From contig JAISEB010000054.1 of assembly GCA_031264395.1 (NCBI GenBank), forward strand, positions 1 to 22,429: a DNA stretch of 22,429 nt. The letters are read 5' to 3'. Below, piece by piece: positions 6,141 to 15,069 of the stretch. The first letter of the stretch is position 1, and each line of letters starts with the position of its first letter. The stretch is from Treponema sp. Lineage in GTDB: Bacteria; Spirochaetota; Spirochaetia; Treponematales; Breznakiellaceae. Made by a program: the position numbers and the translations under genes. Below the pieces are notes generated by a model. It saw nothing but the letters and a program-made list of their open reading frames with translations. It did not search any database and had not been told where the DNA came from.

Positions 6141-7577
6141 ATGTTTGCCGAAGCCCTTTCCTATGACGATGTTCTTCTTCTTCCCGGTTACAGCGACGTG
6201 CTTCCAAGGGAATGTGATGTCCGTTCCACCCTGTGCGACGGGGTGGTGCTCAACGCGCCGGTTATTTCGGCGGCTATGGATACGGTGACCGAGGAAAAAC
6301 TTGCCATCGCAATCGCCCTTGAGGGGGGGGCCGGGGTGATACACCGGAACCTGAGCCCGGAAGAGCAGGCGCGCCAGGCGGGAAACGTCAAACGTTTTCT
6401 TAACTGGATCATTGATTTGCCTGTAACCGTCGCGGAAGACGCGAAAATAAGGGACGTAATTGCCCTGCGGGATCAGTACCATGTTTCGGGAATGCCGGTG
6501 ATTGGCAGGGACGGGCGTCTTACGGGGATCATCACAAACCGGGATCTCAGGTTCTGCCGGGACGATTCCCTTCCTGTTTTCGACGTGATGACAAAAACCC
6601 CCATCGTGGTGGACGGGGAGCCTTCCGTAGAGGGCGCCCGTGAAAAATTCGACAAACACCGCATCGAAAAACTCCCCATAGTGGATGGTGAAGGCCGGCT
6701 TAAGGGGCTTATCACCGTAAAGGACATGGAGAAGCACGCCAGCTTTCCCCGCGCCGCCCTGGACAAGGGGGGAAGGCTCATCGTAGGCGCGGCGGTTTCC
6801 CCGCAGGATTACCAGGCGCGCCTTCCCCTTCTTAAAAGCGCGAAGGTTGATTTTGTGGTCCTCGATACGGCGCACGGCGATTCCAGAAACGTCATGGACG
6901 CGGTCCGCGGCATCAAAAAGAAATTCGGCCTTCCCGTGATAGGCGGCAACGTCGCCTCAAAGGAAGGGACCCGCAGGCTTATAGAGGCGGGCGCCGACGT
7001 GGTAAAGGTCGGCATAGGGCCCGGTTCCATCTGTACCACCCGCATTGTGGCCGGTGTCGGCGTTCCCCAGTTTACCGCCGTGTGGGACTGCGCCGAGGAG
7101 GCGGCCAAATCCGGCGTCCCGGTCATCGCGGACGGGGGCATCAAATTTTCCGGGGATATTACCAAGGCCATAGGCGCCGGCGCAGGGGCGGTGATGATAG
7201 GGAACCTTTTCGCGGGGCTCAAAGAAGCGCCGGGCAGCGAAATCATCTTTGACGGGCGCATATACAAGGAATACCGGGGAATGGGGAGCATGGGCGCCAT
7301 TCACGACGGCTCGGGCGACCGCTATCAAATTGGAAAGGACGAAGAGCCGGTGCCCGAAGGCATAGAAGGCCGCCTTCCTTACAAGGGCGAACTGCGGTCC
7401 TACATGAACCAGCTTGTTTCCGGGCTCCGCAAGGGCATGGGTTACTGCGGCTGCAGGAGCGTAGAGGAGCTTAAAAAATACCGGAAATTCTGCCGCATAA
7501 CCGCCGCCGGTCTCAGGGAAAGCCATGCCCACGACATAACCATAACCCAGGAAGCGCCCAATTATTCGCGGGCCTAG
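6141..7577 (+). CDS. guaB: Inosine-5'-monophosphate dehydrogenase
   Basis: This 478-aa protein is a full-length IMP dehydrogenase. The enzyme oxidises IMP to XMP with NAD+, the first step from IMP to GMP. SYDDVLLLPGYSDVLPRE opens the barrel domain. Two CBS domains (about residues 92-200) are inserted and in this family bind purine nucleotides for feedback control. GIGPGSICTTR carries the catalytic Cys298; ADGGIKFSGD and EYRGMGSMGA are the phosphate-binding and flap regions; GIEGRLPYKG contains the expected catalytic arginine. GGAGG stands seven bases before the ATG and lies inside the last codons of purB, so translation is probably coupled. A strong hairpin follows the stop, so the purB-guaB message likely ends here. 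Confidence 0.96.
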   Translation: MFAEALSYDDVLLLPGYSDVLPRECDVRSTLCDGVVLNAPVISAAMDTVTEEKLAIAIALEGGAGVIHRNLSPEEQARQAGNVKRFLNWIIDLPVTVAEDAKIRDVIALRDQYHVSGMPVIGRDGRLTGIITNRDLRFCRDDSLPVFDVMTKTPIVVDGEPSVEGAREKFDKHRIEKLPIVDGEGRLKGLITVKDMEKHASFPRAALDKGGRLIVGAAVSPQDYQARLPLLKSAKVDFVVLDTAHGDSRNVMDAVRGIKKKFGLPVIGGNVASKEGTRRLIEAGADVVKVGIGPGSICTTRIVAGVGVPQFTAVWDCAEEAAKSGVPVIADGGIKFSGDITKAIGAGAGAVMIGNLFAGLKEAPGSEIIFDGRIYKEYRGMGSMGAIHDGSGDRYQIGKDEEPVPEGIEGRLPYKGELRSYMNQLVSGLRKGMGYCGCRSVEELKKYRKFCRITAAGLRESHAHDITITQEAPNYSRA

Positions 7578-7669
7578 GAGCCTGTTGTCCTTGCGGGTTT
7601 TTGGGCCGTTTTGCGCCGAAAAAACCACGATAAACGGGCTCCCGGGCCCGTTTCATTTGAAACAGGCTC
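7578..7669 (+). repeat. Hairpin element bounded by GAGCCTGTT inverted repeats after guaB
   Basis: GAGCCTGTT (7578-7586), starting on the base after the guaB stop, is the exact complement of AACAGGCTC (7661-7669). Between them lie a stem from GGTTTTTGG (about 7596-7604) with CCGAAAAAACC (about 7617-7627) and the perfect terminator stem at 7632-7653. The end motif resembles the ends of the 4143-4284 element and the hairpin at 942-958, so all three may be one repeat type used near gene ends. Confidence 0.55.
7632..7653 (+). terminator. Predicted terminator of purB-guaB
   Basis: AAACGGGC (7632-7639) and GCCCGTTT (7646-7653) form a perfect eight-pair, GC-rich stem around TCCCGG. The following T stretch (within TTTCATTTG) is short and broken, so termination may be partial or may depend on the outer stem. 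Confidence 0.5.
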
Positions 7670-7726
7670 AGGTTTCTTTCTTTACCTTTTTTGAGTTTTA
7701 TGTTAAAATACTACTATGAATTAAAA

Positions 7727-7732
7727 TATAAT
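7727..7732 (+). promoter_or_regulatory. Candidate -10 box for the regulator pair
   Basis: A perfect TATAAT lies in an AT-rich stretch between the guaB terminator and AAGGAGG, which stands just before GTG 7750. No good -35 box is seen at the right distance; an activator may be needed if this promoter is real. Transcription would start near 7739. Confidence 0.35.
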
Positions 7733-7749
7733 ACAAAAAAGGAGGGGCC

Positions 7750-10452
7750 GTGCCGGAAACAGTCCCCCGGAATTCGCAGGAAAACAAAACAGCCGTTCCG
7801 CAGAACTCGCCGCCGGATTGCTTTTTTCACAGTAATATTCCTATATCTTTCGGGAACCAGGTAGCCTTGGCGCGGCCGCGGCTTGACGTGCTTCTGGAAA
7901 AGGCGGTGCAGAGCCCCGTTGTAACCGTTGTGGCCGGCGCGGGATACGGGAAAACCCACACGGTCTACTTTTTTGTGCGGAAGCTCAATGTCCATACCGC
8001 CTGGATTCAGCTTTCCGAGCGGGATAACGTAGGCGAGCGTTTCTGGGAGAATTTTATCGCGGGCATGTCGGTCTTGAGCCGGGAAACCGCCGCCAAACTC
8101 ACAAAACTGGGGTTTCCCGCCACGGATCGGCAGTTTGAGCGGTACCTTGAGATTCCCCGGCATGACGTCATTCCCGGAAACAAGTACATCATCGTCTATG
8201 ACGATATGCACCTCATTTACGATAAAACGGTTCTGCGTTTTCTGGAACATACCATCTCCTCTTCTTTTCCCAATATCACCTCGATTCTTGTCTCCCGCGG
8301 CGAGCCTTCCGTTAACCTCATGGGAATGGTCTCAAAGGGGTTTGTGACCCGTATTACCGAGGAGGATCTCAGGTTCAGCAAGGATGAAATGGCCGCCTAT
8401 TTCAGCCTCCAGAACCTTAACCCCTCCCCGCAGACGCTTTCGCTTATCTATCACGATACGGAAGGGTGGGCTTTCGCCATACACCTGGCGTCCCTTTCGC
8501 TGAGGAACCTTTCCCCCGCCAGAGGCTATGTGCCCCAGGCCCTCAGGGCCAATATTTTCAAGCTCATAGACAGCGAAGTCATGGCCCCGCTGGACCCTGC
8601 CCTGCAGCATATCCTTATCAAGCTGTCCCTTGTCGATCATCTGGCTTCAAGCCTGCTTGGGGAGCTGGCCGCCGAAGATCCGGTTTCAGGCGGCGGAAAA
8701 GGGGATGTTTTGTTTACGGAAAAACTGGCCTCCGTAGGCTCGTTTATCCGTTTTGATCCTTACCTTGATGCCTATCATATTCATCATCTTTTTCTTGATT
8801 ACCTCAAAGGAAGGCAGAATGAACTTGGGGAAGAGGAAAAAAGGGAGGTATGGCTCAGGGCCGCCTCCTGGTGCGTGGCGAACGGCCAAAACCTCGACGC
8901 CATCAGTTACTATGAAAAGACCGGCGATTACGACAAGCTTATCGGCGTTGTCTACCAGGTCTTTCCCCTGTCCCTGCCCAACCGTATTGCCCGGCTTCTC
9001 CTTGAAATCCTCGACCGTGCGCCGGAGGAGATCTTCCGGAAGGTTCCCTCCGCCGCGAGCCTCCGTTTCCAGATCTTCACCGTCCTCGAGCTGTTTGGCC
9101 GGGCGGTTGAGGAACTGAAAAAGACCATCGCCGGCCTTGAGGGGGAAGAGCCTTCCCCCGCGAACTACCTGGCGCTGAGCGGCTGTTACAACAACCTGGG
9201 GTTCCTTGGCCTTACCGCCTGCCCTTCCACCCGTGACTACGGCTTTGTCCGCTGGTTTGAGAAGGGATACGAGTATTTCCGTTTAAGCGGCCATATCTAT
9301 CCTTCTTCGGGGTCCGGTATTGTGGCGAGTCTCAGCGCCTATGTATGCCGGGTAAGCGTTCCCGGCAGGGAAGAAATCGAAAAGTACATTGAAGCCAACG
9401 CCGCCATGGATTCCTACGTAAGCAGGTCCATGGGGGGATTTTTCAGCGGCATTGACGAACTTGCCCGCGCCGAATACGCCTTCTTCAAGACAGATACGGC
9501 GGAGGCGGAGCGTTTCGCCCTGCAGGCTTTCCAGAGGGCGCGGGATGCGGGCCAGTATGAAATTGAAAACCGGGCGCTGGGCTACCTTGTGCGGATCTGC
9601 ATATTTACTGGAAACCTTGAAAAAATAGGGGACTTCCTGAAGCTCCTTGAGGCCCAGCTTTCACAAAAAAAATTCTTCAACCGTTACATATATTACGATA
9701 TTGTCATGGGCTGGTTTTATCTCCAGACGGGGCAGCGCGGCAAAGTCGCGTCCTGGATCAAGAACGATTTTGAGGAAAGCGAACTGAGTTCCCTTAATTA
9801 CGGCCTTGAGATCCTGATACGGACCAAGTGCCATTATTATGAAGGCCGCTACCATGCCGCCATGGCCGCCATGACAAACCAGAAGGGCAGCTACGGTTAC
9901 GGGAACCTCCTTTTGGGCAAGATATCCTTCAGGACAATGGAAGCCCTGTGCTGTTACCGCCTTAACGATATTTCAGGCGCCCTCCGCGCGCTGGAAGCGG
10001 TGTGGGAGCTTTCGGCCCCATGCGGCTTTGATCTGTCCCTTGTCGAAATGGGGAAGGATACCCGGTCCATGATCGGGGGCATTCTTAAAGGAGGGGCGGA
10101 CGGGCCCTACACATGCGCCGTTCCCCGTGAATGGCTGGAGCGGATTCACCGCGCGTCCTCAACGTACGCCAAAAAGATACTGGGGGTCACGGAAAAATTC
10201 ACGGACGGCGGGAAACGGAACCGGATGCTCCCTTCGGGGGCGTATCTTTCACGCCGGGAACAGGAGGTCCTTACAGGACTTTCCCACGGGCTTACCCGCG
10301 AGGAAATCGCCGGCGCTTCTTCCATATCCGTCAATACCGTAAAGAGCGTGGTTAAAAGCATTTACAATAAATTGGGAGCGTTAAACCAGGCGGACGCGGT
10401 GAGGATTGCGACGGAAAGGGGACTGTTGAAACAGGATTCCAATGAGCGATGA
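7750..10452 (+). CDS. MalT-type LuxR-family transcriptional regulator (first of a tandem pair)
   Basis: This 900-aa protein has the layout of the large ATP-binding LuxR (MalT/LAL) regulators. An NTPase domain holds Walker A AGAGYGKT (62-69), Walker B IIVYDDMH (147-154) and an arginine-bearing sensor strand LVSRGEPS (180-187). A winged-helix region and a long helical TPR-like sensor domain follow (about 360-800). A C-terminal LuxR HTH spans about 833-893 and carries LSRREQEVL, LTREEIA and SVNTVKSVVKSIYNKLG. Such proteins usually bind ATP and a small ligand, form multimers and activate transcription; the ligand cannot be read from sequence. The GTG start follows AAGGAGG. The gene begins 173 bases after guaB and overlaps the next regulator by 11 bases. 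Its position inside a purine gene cluster suggests control of nucleotide or nucleobase use, but this is inference. Confidence 0.85.
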   Translation: MPETVPRNSQENKTAVPQNSPPDCFFHSNIPISFGNQVALARPRLDVLLEKAVQSPVVTVVAGAGYGKTHTVYFFVRKLNVHTAWIQLSERDNVGERFWENFIAGMSVLSRETAAKLTKLGFPATDRQFERYLEIPRHDVIPGNKYIIVYDDMHLIYDKTVLRFLEHTISSSFPNITSILVSRGEPSVNLMGMVSKGFVTRITEEDLRFSKDEMAAYFSLQNLNPSPQTLSLIYHDTEGWAFAIHLASLSLRNLSPARGYVPQALRANIFKLIDSEVMAPLDPALQHILIKLSLVDHLASSLLGELAAEDPVSGGGKGDVLFTEKLASVGSFIRFDPYLDAYHIHHLFLDYLKGRQNELGEEEKREVWLRAASWCVANGQNLDAISYYEKTGDYDKLIGVVYQVFPLSLPNRIARLLLEILDRAPEEIFRKVPSAASLRFQIFTVLELFGRAVEELKKTIAGLEGEEPSPANYLALSGCYNNLGFLGLTACPSTRDYGFVRWFEKGYEYFRLSGHIYPSSGSGIVASLSAYVCRVSVPGREEIEKYIEANAAMDSYVSRSMGGFFSGIDELARAEYAFFKTDTAEAERFALQAFQRARDAGQYEIENRALGYLVRICIFTGNLEKIGDFLKLLEAQLSQKKFFNRYIYYDIVMGWFYLQTGQRGKVASWIKNDFEESELSSLNYGLEILIRTKCHYYEGRYHAAMAAMTNQKGSYGYGNLLLGKISFRTMEALCCYRLNDISGALRALEAVWELSAPCGFDLSLVEMGKDTRSMIGGILKGGADGPYTCAVPREWLERIHRASSTYAKKILGVTEKFTDGGKRNRMLPSGAYLSRREQEVLTGLSHGLTREEIAGASSISVNTVKSVVKSIYNKLGALNQADAVRIATERGLLKQDSNER

Positions 10453-13018
10453 AGCCCCCAGGGGGAACATGCCGGCCGTTTCGGACGGTGTTTATCTTGA
10501 GCGCGAACGGATAAACGGCATTCTGGAAAAGTCCCTGCAGAGTTTCGTGACCATCATGACCGCGGGCGAAGGCTACGGCAAGACGTATGCCGCTTCCTCG
10601 TTTTTTCAGAAGAGGCCAGGGCAGGTCATCTGGATACAGTTTTCCGAAAGGGACAATGTTCCAAGGCGTTTCTGGGAGAATTTTACCAAGGCGGTCGGTT
10701 CTTTCAGAAGCGCGGCGGGGAAGGTTCTTGAGGAGGCCGGTTTCCCCGGAACGGCCCGGCAGTTCTACCGTTTTCTTTCGCTGGTGGAAAAAACCATGTC
10801 CCCGGGTCTTCCGTATATATTTGTGGGCGACGATTTTCATCTGCTTGAGGCCAAACCGGTTTTGAAATTTGTCGAACGGATTCTTGCCGTCCCCATTCCC
10901 AACCTGACCTTTCTCTTTATTTGCCGCAAGGAGCCGTCCGTCAACACCATTCCCCTTCTTTCCAAGGGCCGCCTTGCCCGCGTGGGTACTGACGAACTGC
11001 GCTTCAGCGTAGGGGAGATAAGGGATTTTTTTGCCCTTAGAAACATTCCCCTTTCGCCTGAGGAAGCGGAAAACATCCACAGCGATACCGAAGGCTGGGC
11101 GCTGGCTGTTAACTTCCTTGCCGGGGAAATGGAGAAAAGCGGCGGGCGGTATACCCGGCAGCTGCTCAACACGGGGGCGGTGCGGGCCCGCCTTGAACAC
11201 GCCTATCAGGGGATGCCTCCCCGGCTGCGGAAATTCCTTGTGTGCATTTCACTCCTTGAATACTGGCCCATGGAGCTTCTGGAACGGCTTGCCCCGGGGC
11301 GGGATCTTATTGATGAAATGGAAAAGCTCACTTCCTTTATCCGCTCCGACGCCTACCTGCACGGCTACCGCATTCACGGGATCTTTCTTGATTTCCTCAG
11401 GGAAAAACAGGGGGAGATTCCGCCCGAGGAAGCAAAGAAGATCTTCTCGCTGGCATCCGAATGGTGCGTTAAAAACAGCCTGCGCATGGACGCGGCCGTC
11501 AATCTTGAGCGGGCGGGGGATTACGCGGGACTCATCGGCGTTGTTCAAACTTTTCCCCGGCTTATGCCCTCGGACACGGCGTCTTTTTTTCTGGATATTC
11601 TGGACCGTCTTGAGCGGGCGGAGGACAGGGATGAAAAAAACGAGGATTTTATTTTTCTGCGCCACGTCATATATCCGAGGCTTCTTTACAGCACCGGGCG
11701 TTTTGAGGAATCAAGGGAAAACCTTCGCGTGTCGATAGAGTATTTTGAGGCGCAGCCGCCCAGCCCCCTGAGTTCCCGCATTCTTATGGAATGCTACAAT
11801 CAGATGGGCAGCATTTTCCTTGTTACTTCCCGGTATACAGGAGACTGTTCTGGATTTTCCAACTACATAAAAGCCGACTATTACTACATGCGTTACCCCC
11901 ATCAGATAAAGGGGCCCATCACCAAACCCAACATCACATCCTATGTTGTCCAGATATCGTATCCCGCGCCGGCGGGGGAATATGAAAAAGTCATCGATAT
12001 TTTTTCGCATGTGGTTCCCCATGTGTCCAACTACTACAACGGCTGCTTTTACGGCCTTGACGACCTTAGCCGGGCGGAGCTGGCCTACTTCAGGGGAGAC
12101 ACGGACGCCGCCGAACGCTACGCCCAGCAGTCGGTGTTCAAGGCCCGCGAAAAGGAACAGCACGAGACCGAAAACCGGGCTCTTTTTTTTCTGTTGCGGC
12201 TGCGCCTTCATTACGGGGACTACCAGGGCGTAAAGGAAATCTGGAAGCAGCTTGAAGCCCAGCTTGAGGTGGAAGATTATTTTAACCGTTATGTCATTCA
12301 CGATATTGTCACCGGGTGGTTTTACGCCCACACGGGAAGAGCCGAAAGGGCCGCTTACTGGCTCAGAAATGAATTTGAAGAGAGTGAAATTCACGCCATA
12401 TTTTTCGGCATGGAAATTCTGGTAAAGGCAAAATGTTTCTACGCGGATGGGCAGTACGATATGGCGCTTGAAATTCTTACCTTCAGGAAAAACCTGCAAG
12501 GGCTTGGGAGCTATCTCCTTGGGCTCCTGGAAATGGGGGCTCTTGAGGCGGTGACCCGTTTCCGCCTTGGGGACACGGAAGGCGCCGCGGCCGCGCTGGA
12601 AAAAACCTGGGAAGCCTCCGCTCCGAACGGGTTTGACATGCCCTTCATTGAACTGGGAGAAGACATGCGGCTTCTTCTGGGGGAAGTCCTTTCAGGCGGC
12701 GTTAATATTCCCCGTGACTGGCTTGAATCCGTGCGGAGCCGGGCTTCGGCCTACGGCAAGAAATTGTCCCTTGTAACGGAGCGTTTCCATCAGGAAGAAA
12801 ACTCTGGCGAAAATACCGTGTTCCTTACCAGGCGGGAACGGCTGGTGCTGCGGGAACTTTCCATGGGGCTTACGAGGGAAGAAATAGCCGAAGAACACAA
12901 GTTCAACCTTAGTATTGTTAAAAATATCATCAGCGCCCTCTACGGCAAACTCGGCGCGCTTAACAGGGCGGACGCCATCCGCATCGCGACGAACATGGGC
13001 TTTTTCAGGAAGGACTGA
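10442..13018 (+). CDS. MalT-type LuxR-family transcriptional regulator (second of a tandem pair)
   Basis: This 858-aa protein is a diverged paralogue of its upstream neighbour; by eye about four in ten residues agree over the whole length, with shared blocks such as SERDNV..RFWENF and DTEGWA. Walker A is AGEGYGKT (41-48) and Walker B IFVGDDFH. The C-terminal HTH (about 795-855) reads LTRRERLVL, LTREEIA and LSIVKNIISALYGKLG. The usual Thr before Val-Lys in the recognition helix is Ile here, unlike the first protein (NTVK), so the two may bind different DNA. The long N-terminal tail of the first protein is missing. ATG 10442 lies inside the end of the first gene, with AGGA six bases ahead. Overlap at both ends (11 bases before, 1 base after) implies coupled translation of three genes and perhaps joint action of the two regulators. 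Confidence 0.85.
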   Translation: MSDEAPRGNMPAVSDGVYLERERINGILEKSLQSFVTIMTAGEGYGKTYAASSFFQKRPGQVIWIQFSERDNVPRRFWENFTKAVGSFRSAAGKVLEEAGFPGTARQFYRFLSLVEKTMSPGLPYIFVGDDFHLLEAKPVLKFVERILAVPIPNLTFLFICRKEPSVNTIPLLSKGRLARVGTDELRFSVGEIRDFFALRNIPLSPEEAENIHSDTEGWALAVNFLAGEMEKSGGRYTRQLLNTGAVRARLEHAYQGMPPRLRKFLVCISLLEYWPMELLERLAPGRDLIDEMEKLTSFIRSDAYLHGYRIHGIFLDFLREKQGEIPPEEAKKIFSLASEWCVKNSLRMDAAVNLERAGDYAGLIGVVQTFPRLMPSDTASFFLDILDRLERAEDRDEKNEDFIFLRHVIYPRLLYSTGRFEESRENLRVSIEYFEAQPPSPLSSRILMECYNQMGSIFLVTSRYTGDCSGFSNYIKADYYYMRYPHQIKGPITKPNITSYVVQISYPAPAGEYEKVIDIFSHVVPHVSNYYNGCFYGLDDLSRAELAYFRGDTDAAERYAQQSVFKAREKEQHETENRALFFLLRLRLHYGDYQGVKEIWKQLEAQLEVEDYFNRYVIHDIVTGWFYAHTGRAERAAYWLRNEFEESEIHAIFFGMEILVKAKCFYADGQYDMALEILTFRKNLQGLGSYLLGLLEMGALEAVTRFRLGDTEGAAAALEKTWEASAPNGFDMPFIELGEDMRLLLGEVLSGGVNIPRDWLESVRSRASAYGKKLSLVTERFHQEENSGENTVFLTRRERLVLRELSMGLTREEIAEEHKFNLSIVKNIISALYGKLGALNRADAIRIATNMGFFRKD

Positions 13019-13845
13019 TGCGCGCGGGAACGCCGGGGGCCCGTGAAGGCGCGCCCCGCATGACGGGCATGACGAAGTCCCGGATCGGGGAACTGCTTGA
13101 CGACTGGTATGCCCGCGTCAGCAAGCCGGAATTTATCGCTTCCGATCCGGTCGCGTTTCCACGGAGGTTTTCTTATCCCTGCGACATTGAAATTGCCGCC
13201 TTTCTCGCGGCGGCCATAGCCTGGGGAAGGCGGGATCTTGTTCTTCGTTCGGCCGGACGCATGTTTGCCCTTATGGGAAAAAGCCCCTGTGACTATGTCA
13301 TGTCGGGCGGCTGGAAAAAACTTTCCAACCGCGTTGTTCACCGGACCTTTTTTGAAGGCGATCTGAAGTACTACTGCCGGGGGCTTCGCCTGTGTTATGA
13401 AACATACGGATCGCTTGAGGCGCTCTTCGCGGATCATGACGGGGCGGGGGAGGGAGTCTGGCGGGGCATGTCCCTTTTCAGGGACACGGCGGCCAAAGCC
13501 AACGGAGGGGCGTTCAGCAGGCACATTGCCGACCCCGGGGCGCATTCGGCCTGCAAGCGGCTCAATCTGGCGCTTCGCTGGCTGGTAAGAAAAGACGCCG
13601 TTGACATGGGATTATGGAAGGCCGTGCCCCCTTCTTCCCTCTACATCCCTCTGGATGTTCACGCCGCAAGGACGGCGCGGCTGCTCGGCCTTCTTGAACG
13701 CAAAACCGACGACAAAAAGGCCGTCCTTGAACTTACTTCGCGCCTGCGGGAATTTTCTCCCGAAGATCCTGTCAAATACGATTTCGCGCTTTTCGGAATG
13801 GGGATACACGGGCGGGATCCTGTTAGTAACCAACCGGGTTGCTAA
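13018..13845 (+). CDS. TIGR02757 (DUF2400) family protein
   Basis: This 275-aa protein matches the pattern I know for TIGR02757: DPVAFPRRF near residue 43, AAAIAWGRRDLVLRS, a GSLEALF segment, HSACKRLNLALRWLVRKDAVDMGLW, PSSLYIPLDVHAARTARLLGLL, and a C-terminal SPEDPVKYDFALFGMGI. The family has no assigned reaction known to me; I do not assign one. No signal peptide or membrane span is seen, so it should be cytoplasmic. Its ATG shares one base with the stop of the second regulator (TGATG), so it is read from the same message. A start at ATG 13060 is also possible, since the first 14 residues are not family-like. The 122-base gap after it separates it from the PfoR gene. Confidence 0.8.
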   Translation: MRAGTPGAREGAPRMTGMTKSRIGELLDDWYARVSKPEFIASDPVAFPRRFSYPCDIEIAAFLAAAIAWGRRDLVLRSAGRMFALMGKSPCDYVMSGGWKKLSNRVVHRTFFEGDLKYYCRGLRLCYETYGSLEALFADHDGAGEGVWRGMSLFRDTAAKANGGAFSRHIADPGAHSACKRLNLALRWLVRKDAVDMGLWKAVPPSSLYIPLDVHAARTARLLGLLERKTDDKKAVLELTSRLREFSPEDPVKYDFALFGMGIHGRDPVSNQPGC

Positions 13846-13857
13846 ACATGTCCAGTC

Positions 13858-13886
13858 TTGTCTTTCCGCCTGTATTGGTTTATGCT
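13858..13886 (+). promoter_or_regulatory. Candidate promoter for the pfoR-like/purA/guaA genes
   Basis: TTGTCT (13858-13863), a 17-base spacer and TATGCT (13881-13886) each match the sigma-70 boxes at four of six positions. They lie in the 122-base gap before the PTS IIC gene. The gap shows no purine riboswitch that I can recognise. Confidence 0.3.
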
Positions 13887-13967
13887 GTGACCGGAAAGAA
13901 CGGGCCTGTTTGGCGGCGCGGCCGGTTAGAGGCTTCGCGGCGTAATCATCTTCCGGGGGATTTTCAA

Positions 13968-15059
13968 ATGAGTAAAGCGGACGATTCGCATGGCCGCGGC
14001 GGGAAATGCGCCGCCTTTTTACGCAGAAAGGGCATCATTTTTTCCGCCAAAGTATACGGTATTGACGCGATGGCGGCCATGGCCCAGGGGCTTTTCGCCT
14101 CGTTGCTGATAGGAACGATCATAGGCACTCTGGGCGAACAGATCAGGCTGCCTTTGCTTGTCAGCATCGGAAACTACGCAAAGGCGGTAACGGGGCCGGC
14201 CATGGCCGTGGCAATCGGTTACGCGCTTAAATCCCCGCTCCTTGTACTGTTCTCGCTTATAGCCGTCGGCGGAGCCGCCAACGCGCTCGGGGGGGCGGGG
14301 GGGCCTCTGGCGGTCTACTTTGTGACGATAATAGCCGCCGAATGCGGCAAGCTCGTTTCCAAAGAAACGAAAATAGACATCATCGTAACGCCCTTTGTAA
14401 CCATTACGGCCGGCGTTCTTGCCTCCATGGCCTTTGCCCCGGCAATAGGAAAGGCGGCAAGCATGGCCGGCAATACCATCATGTGGGCGACGGAACTCCA
14501 GCCGTTTTTCATGGGCGTCCTCGTATCCGTCATTACCGGCATGGTGCTTACCCTTCCCATAAGCAGCGCGGCCATCTGCGCGGCCCTTGGCCTTACGGGG
14601 CTTGCCGGCGGCGCGGCGGTCGCCGGATGCTGCGCGCAGATGGTGGGGTTCGCCGTGATGAGCTTCAGGGAAAACAGGTGGGGGGGGCTGTTTGCCCAGG
14701 GCCTTGGAACCTCGATGCTCCAGATGGGCAACATCGTGCGGAACCCCAGGATATGGATACCGCCCACGCTGGCCTCTGCCGTTACCGGGCCCCTTTCAAC
14801 CTGCTTCTTCGCCCTCCAGATGAACGGGCCGGCCGTCGCTTCCGGCATGGGAACCTGCGGCCTTGTGGGGCAGATAGGAATTTACTCCGGCTGGGTGGCC
14901 GACATAGGTTTGGGGAAAAAAGGGGCAATCGTTCCGTTTGACTGGGCGGGCCTCATCCTTATCTGTTTTGTATTGCCCGCCGTTCTTACCCCGGTATTTG
15001 CCTTTCCCCTGCGGAAGCTGGGCTGGATAAAGACAAACGATCTGAAACTTGATCTGTAA
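13968..15059 (+). CDS. PfoR-type PTS IIC family membrane protein
   Basis: The start is set at ATG 13968 (363 aa) because GGGGGA stands eight bases upstream; the open frame extends back to 13839, but those 43 residues are not membrane-like. After a short basic N-terminus the protein is almost entirely hydrophobic, with about eight to ten membrane segments and glycine-rich loops such as GGAANALGGAGGPLAVYFV and GLAGGAAVAGCCAQMVGFAV. This fits pfam PTS_EIIC_2, the family of Clostridium perfringens PfoR. Members resemble PTS permease domains but often lack IIA and IIB partners, and none is encoded here. Its stop is ten bases before purA, so it is co-transcribed with purA and guaA. A role in moving or sensing a purine, nucleoside or related sugar is a reasonable guess from context only. 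Confidence 0.75.
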   Translation: MSKADDSHGRGGKCAAFLRRKGIIFSAKVYGIDAMAAMAQGLFASLLIGTIIGTLGEQIRLPLLVSIGNYAKAVTGPAMAVAIGYALKSPLLVLFSLIAVGGAANALGGAGGPLAVYFVTIIAAECGKLVSKETKIDIIVTPFVTITAGVLASMAFAPAIGKAASMAGNTIMWATELQPFFMGVLVSVITGMVLTLPISSAAICAALGLTGLAGGAAVAGCCAQMVGFAVMSFRENRWGGLFAQGLGTSMLQMGNIVRNPRIWIPPTLASAVTGPLSTCFFALQMNGPAVASGMGTCGLVGQIGIYSGWVADIGLGKKGAIVPFDWAGLILICFVLPAVLTPVFAFPLRKLGWIKTNDLKLDL

Positions 15060-15069
15060 AGGAATCAAC

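Noticed and set aside
6135..6875. Minus-strand open frame of 246 codons
   Set aside because: It is antisense to guaB and has no recognisable domain.
10352..11200. Minus-strand open frame of 282 codons across the regulator overlap
   Set aside because: It crosses the overlap of two well-supported genes on the other strand and has no motif.
13846..13967. Purine riboswitch before the PfoR-type gene
   Set aside because: I could not find the paired three-way junction with conserved loop bases of the purine class, nor a terminator with T-run in the gap.
13839..13967. N-terminal extension of the PTS IIC protein
   Set aside because: The extra 43 residues are polar and arginine-rich, overlap the previous gene, and lack a ribosome site, while ATG 13968 has GGGGGA at good spacing.
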